Positions 59,220 through 64,000 of a stretch of 64,000 nt of DNA are shown piece by piece. Numbering within the stretch: position 1 is the stretch's first letter; each line of letters opens with the position of its first letter. Origin of the DNA: Acanthosepion lycidas (lineage: Eukaryota; Mollusca; Cephalopoda; Sepiida; Sepiidae); NCBI GenBank assembly GCA_963932145.1, contig OZ010613.1, positions 45,332,841 through 45,396,840 of the forward strand, given 5' to 3'. A model generated the notes under the pieces. It was not told where the DNA came from, searched no databases, and saw nothing but the letters and a program-made list of their open reading frames with translations. The position numbers were made by a program, and so were the translations under genes.

Positions 59220-59950
59220 CTCCATGAGATCGCTAAAAAAAAATAGCATAGCATGATTAAAAAGACGTAAAACTTGAAAACAAAATTTTATCGTCTAATG
59301 CTTGTTATTATGATCAAAGTTCTTAATTATTTTTAAAAAAATTTTCCTTTTTAGAACATTCTAAATTTTGATTTAAAAAAAACAAAAAAAAAACAAACGT
59401 TTCTCTTTGTATCATCGGAACTAGTAAAATAATATACAATTTTTAGCACTTTTTTTCCTTTGTATGACACATTAATTTGGAAAATCTTGCAAAAATAATT
59501 GTCGGATGTTAATGGAACTTTCAGAAACTATTCACATATGATCGACATTATTAAATAAATGCTTTTTTTTTTTTTTTTTCTTTTTTTCACGGCAGAAATT
59601 TTAGGTACCTCCACGAAATCGCAAAAAAATAGAGCATAGTCTGATGAAAAAGACGCCAAACTTTATGAAAACAAAATTTTAACGTCTAAATGCTTATGTT
59701 TTTATGAAGAGGATAGACCAAATTTTTTAAATTTTTTCCATCTTTTTAAGAATATTCTAAATTTTGATTTACAAACCTTGTTTCTCTTTGTAGTAAATAA
59801 CATAGATAATTTTTAGCGCTTTTTTTTTTTTTTTTTTTTGTATTACACACATTAATTTGGAAAATCTTGCAAAAATAAAAATAATTGTCAGATGTTAATG
59901 AAACTTTCAGAAACTATTCACAGAATATCGAAATTATTATGTTTTTTTTT
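59220..59950 (+). repeat. Tandem pair of the AT-rich repeat
   Basis: Segments 59220-59565 and 59590-59945 are direct copies: CACCTCCA-GA-ATCGC, GCATAG, AAAAGACG, AAACAAAATTTTA-CGTCTAA, CATTCTAAATTTTGATTT, CACATTAATTTGGAAAATCT, GAAACTATTCACA. Same family as 48.8-52.4 kb. Period about 370 bp. Confidence 0.8.
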
Positions 59951-61339
59951 TTTTTTTTATTAAAGTCATAAGAGAAATATTTTTCTTATGTTTATTAACA
60001 CCCCCATAACTAATTTTATGAAAAACTCTAGAAATTCGAGCGCATCGGGTTTAGTGATTACAATAGTTAAAAGCACTAGGCTTTGAAGAATGCAAATCAT
60101 GTTTTTTTTTAATTGGAGCCAACGTACCTGAAAATCAGCTCTGAATTGTAACATACAAAACTCAAAACAAATATTATTTAATTTCAAATGCTTTTATTTG
60201 TTTTTAGTTGTTTTTATGAATATAGACAATATTTTCTGAAAGCAAAAAATTTTTTCAATGAAAATTGAATTTTTAATACAATTATTTGTTATTTCTTTAA
60301 TTATAATAGATTTTTACATTAAGTTTTTACAAATATTATAACATTAGTTAAAAGCACCATCAACCTTTCAAAGTGTCCATATGAGGATTGTCATTGTCTA
60401 GCACTTTGAAAATTGTATCGTTTGGACCAATCAGAAGATCCACAGTAATTAAAAAATGTAATTTTTGTGCTTATAATCGGGCGGTACGGAAGACCAACCA
60501 GAATACAATTTAGTTGCATTATTTGAGTTCAGCATTGTACTCCGCTGTTAAGGCCTTTACTTTTGCGAAACGCGTATGGAGAAGTTAATTTGATTTTTCA
60601 ATTTCAACTGAGAAGGGTACCTATAAGTATCAGTATCATATGAAATTCATCTATTGCTAAACTTTAATTTATGATCTTATTTTTATATTAATCTGTTATG
60701 ACATTTTTCCATAAATGAAATATCAAAATTCATAATAAAATGAATGGAAATATAAATAACACAGTAAAATGTAGTAAATGTACATAAAATTATAGTATTT
60801 TATGTACACTTCTGATAAAATTTCACAAGAAAGGTACCTATTAAATTAATTAGGTACGTTTCTTATGAAATTTAATCTCAGTATCAAGTCTTATTTTGAT
60901 TTCTTTATAACATATTTTCCATAAAACATCATAAACAAATGTGAAAGCTGAGTACAAAAAAAAAAAAATTAGTGCTGAAAATTTTCCTTAAAAATAATGA
61001 GGTAAATAATTTGTTCACTTAAATGTAAATAATTTCACTTTCCTCTTTCCATAGAACAAATTATCCTCACGGAATCTGTCAATATGTCATTCATCACCTG
61101 TCAAGTGAGGCAAAAATTTATGACTGGCTTTGTTTTATTTTCATCTTTTCAGCACAAAAGCTAAGTTAAGCTTGGTTCAAAATATTTTAAATAAACATAA
61201 TCTCTGATTTTCTTAATAAGTTTTGAAAAAATAATTGATATTTGAAAGAATTTCAAAGTGAAATTTTCTTTTCTTTTCTTTTTTTCTTTTTTTTTTTCTT
61301 TTTTTTTTTTTATAAAATGGGGGGGGGGTGGTTGCCATC

Positions 61340-61496
61340 TGTCAATTTTGCTGACTCAAAAACAAAGATTTTTTACGAAAATTTTGGACATGCTAGGAAC
61401 GATTAGAAAAACGTAAAAAAAAAAAAAAATACCCCCAAAAATACTTTGATCTTTCCTCTTATTACCATTTAGACGATAAAATTGTTTTCAAGTTTA

Positions 61497-61533
<37 letters not shown>

Positions 61534-61560
61534 GGAATATCGTGGCAGTACCTACTAATT
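61340..61560 (+). repeat. AT-rich repeat, further partial copies
   Basis: 61340-61500 shows GCTAGGAACGATTAGAAAAA and CTTTGATCTTTCCTCTTATTA, as in the copy at 52.2 kb. A minus-strand fragment lies at about 62140-62240 (GGACGTAAGATTGAAAAAG on the minus strand). Poly-G and poly-T tracts flank the first. Confidence 0.6.
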
Positions 61561-63201
61561 ATGAATCACCACAAGCAAAGCATGCAATGTTTTGCTGTAT
61601 TTGATAAGTGGTGTGTAAAAACTGTAAAAGATTACAAAAAGGGCTAAACGATAAGATCTTAGACCACTTAAGTCATAATTAATAAAAATAGATAAGTGAA
61701 TGTTAATAGCATCTTACTGGGCACAAATTAGATGAAATGTCTGAAATTTAAATTTGAAATAAATCTACTGCACTATATAGCATACTACATTATAATATAG
61801 CTAGATTGTTCAGTATAATTTCCCTTTATTTGATGGAACAATGATTTTGCGTGTGCCTTTCTTGCTCATGTACAATTTGTGATAGTTTAGCTGCTCTTTT
61901 CAAATGTGCAGGTAAATTTGACAATTCCAATGTTGCTCAATTCAGAATCTTTGAAAAAAAAACCTCCATTTCGCGGGAGGCTCACAACTCGTCATGCTTG
62001 ATTTAGAGGCTCCATTTTCTAAGCAGCAGATTTAGGGTTAACTTTCCAAGAAACTTCTGCATATTCTAATAGCAGTCTCTTGTCGCCACTTACATCTTAC
62101 TGCAGAGTCAATGAAAAATTTAAGTTCCCTAATGGCCCATTGATAGTTAAAATCAAAATTTTGACAAAACTTTTTCAATCTTACGTCCTTTTTTATTGTG
62201 CTATGCTTTTTTTTTATGATTTTGTAGAGAACCCTATTTAGAAATCTTTCATTTTCTAGAATACTAGATGCTGCTAGAGATTCTATCCAAAAACAAAGCT
62301 AAAAATAAATGCATTTTAAATGTTTTATTTGAAGTTAAATGATAATCTAAAGTTAATCCCTCGACAAATAGTTTTATATATCTGAATAAACAATATATAC
62401 CATATATACACATATATTATGTGACTTTGAAGATGTAATTTTGCAGCTAACTTTAAATGGGTTGCATCATACTTGAGATGTAAAATTAGTGTATATACTG
62501 CTGGCCCTGACTACTATAAACTACATATTCATTTACTGTAGTCAAATTAGGTTTTCAAGGGTAGCATGATGTGCATCTATATACAATACTTTTAAAACAA
62601 AATGTTGAAGCAATCTCACTTTTGTCCAGTTGATTAGCTAGTTTGATGGATACCTACGAACAAAATATTTTTAAGTTCTTAAAAAAGAAAATCTGGTTCC
62701 AGTCATTTGTTTCAAATGTAAATTTATGGACCATTTGATTGTGTAAATGTTTTTTACATTTTGCTTGAAATGTAATTATGTCCTTGATGGTCACCACGTT
62801 CAATATGTTTCTAATAATCCCCCAAAATTGACAACCTGAATAAAATATGGAAGATATTACAATCAAGAAATTTGTTTCCTTAGGCAAAGAAAAATCATTT
62901 ACAAATGTTTAAATCTTAGGAAACTTTGAACAATTTTTAATTTCTTACGCAATCAAAAGTAGGTATCCCCCTAAAAACTAATATCTAATGCATTTTATAA
63001 ATGAAAAAATAAAAAAAATTCTTGAAGCTTTTATTTTAGTCTTAATTCCAGGCTATTAGATAAAATTTAATATTTCCAATAAGCAAAGTAATTTGCTGTA
63101 TTTCAAAATAGATTAGATTGAGTTTTTTTTTTTTTTTTTTTTATCCCTAAAATCAGCTATATTGACAGATCTGTCAACACAACATAATTTACTTTATTAG
63201 A

Positions 63202-63233
<32 letters not shown>

Positions 63234-63955
63234 TAGCCATGACATAGAAAAAGTAGTTCTACAAAACTTGCAAATAAAAACCTATCAATGTAAAATTTCT
63301 TTTAATGCTGAAAATTTCTGTATTATCAGATAATTTCATTTAAATTTTTTGTTATATAAATTTTAAAAAACTAAAGTGGGTGCTCTCTCTCTCTCTTACA
63401 CATTTTGTAGTTAACGTGCTCTTAATACAAGATTATGATAATGTCATTGAACCTACATTACAGGCTAATATATGGTTTAGTGTTAATTTAGCATATCTTA
63501 TTTTTAATATCAAAATTAATATTTAAAAAAAAATTGTCACTTGAGCATGTAAATTAAAAACTTTGTATGCTTCAAATTTTAATAGTTTTTGTATAATTGT
63601 AGTTTATATTCTTTTACATTTTACTGATTTTTGCTCTTGTCACTTGGCTCAAAAAACATTATTGAAGTTTCCTTTTTGTATTATTAGAATTGCTTAGTCA
63701 GTCCTAATACACTTTATATTTGAAGATAAGCCACCACTTCTATATTAACTTTGAATCTTTTAATCTGTAGTATTGTGCTTGTTTGTATATACCTCATTGT
63801 TTTTCTACCTAAGATTAGTGTGGTATTTGTTCAATGCCCAGCCCATTTGAGTAAGACCCCCCCCCCCAAAAAAAAAATATGAGAAAAAACATGGAACTAA
63901 TTTTTTTAAAAAGTTAGTGAGAGAGCAAAAGGTGTGGATGAGGAAAATAGAAAGC

Positions 63956-63957
<2 letters not shown>

Positions 63958-63988
<31 letters not shown>
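63958..63988. repeat. (AT)n microsatellite
   Basis: About 15 AT dinucleotides at the right edge of the window. Confidence 0.95.
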
Positions 63989-63991
<3 letters not shown>

Positions 63992-64000
63992 AAGCAAACG

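Larger units (their letters stand above)
54293..64000 (+). other. Intron 1 of the MADG... gene (inferred)
   Basis: AT- and T-rich sequence with many poly-T tracts (for example 57803-57833, 58847-58876 and 61499-61532). I see no coding exon, SINE or transposase here. Repeats are listed separately. The open frames of 60-90 codons (for example 55714-55986 and 56847-57071) lack splice context and family resemblance. Confidence 0.45.

Overview
The window is metazoan nuclear DNA: AT-rich, intron-containing and crowded with transposable elements. There is no bacterial-type gene organisation. The mix of tRNA-derived SINEs, Tc1/mariner elements, Penelope-like and RTE/Jockey-type retroelements, and very long (AT)n microsatellites looks like a cephalopod mollusc, probably an octopus. 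That assignment is my inference from the repeat style and was not searched. Most lines of sequence code for nothing. Only three host genes can be supported, each by exons with recognisable splice sites.

Host genes. (1) The first coding exon of an RBM45-like RNA-binding protein, minus strand, 3615-3768, with a CpG-containing promoter just above it; the gene leaves the window on the left. (2) DUSP19, a small dual-specificity phosphatase of the JNK pathway, minus strand. Its complete coding sequence lies in two exons (38873-39097 and 30891-31282), which join in frame to 202 residues with the catalytic HC-N-A-G-I-S-R loop intact. A splice acceptor abuts its start codon, so a 5' non-coding exon must lie upstream; the best candidate ends at 53940. 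(3) A first coding exon of an unidentified plus-strand gene (MADG..., 54279-54292), with a 4-codon uORF before it and an intron running past the right edge. Genes 2 and 3 probably share a bidirectional CpG/ETS-type promoter at about 53.95-54.28 kb.

Layout. 1-3.6 kb: RBM45 intron 1. 3.9-30.9 kb: intergenic, nearly all mobile DNA. It holds a six-copy GC-rich satellite built of hairpins (5.5-7.0 kb); a nested nest of elements (10.9-17.6 kb) in which a decayed minus-strand Ty1/copia pol is interrupted by a P-element/THAP9-like transposon carrying a tandem SINE array, by an LTR-like promoter block with a palindromic mariner MITE inside it, and by a Tc1-type MITE; a composite 5S rRNA/tRNA SINE (17.8-18.0 kb); a near-complete Tc1 element with about 230-bp terminal repeats (18.2-19.8 kb); a LINE 3' end with poly-A (21.9-22.4 kb); two decayed mariners (23.4 and 27.1 kb); and a Ty3/gypsy gag split by a SINE (24.2-26.0 kb). 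31.3-38.9 kb and 39.1-53.9 kb: DUSP19 introns with SINEs, LINE fragments, a mariner pseudogene, Penelope-like pieces and an unnamed AT-rich repeat family. 54.3-64.0 kb: intron 1 of the plus-strand gene, with more of that family.

I found no new defence or metabolic system. The most unusual structures are the hairpin satellite with an exactly inverted loop in one unit, the 5S/tRNA composite SINE, the P-element/SINE-array/copia nesting, and a 47-bp near-perfect inverted repeat between two Penelope-type tails.
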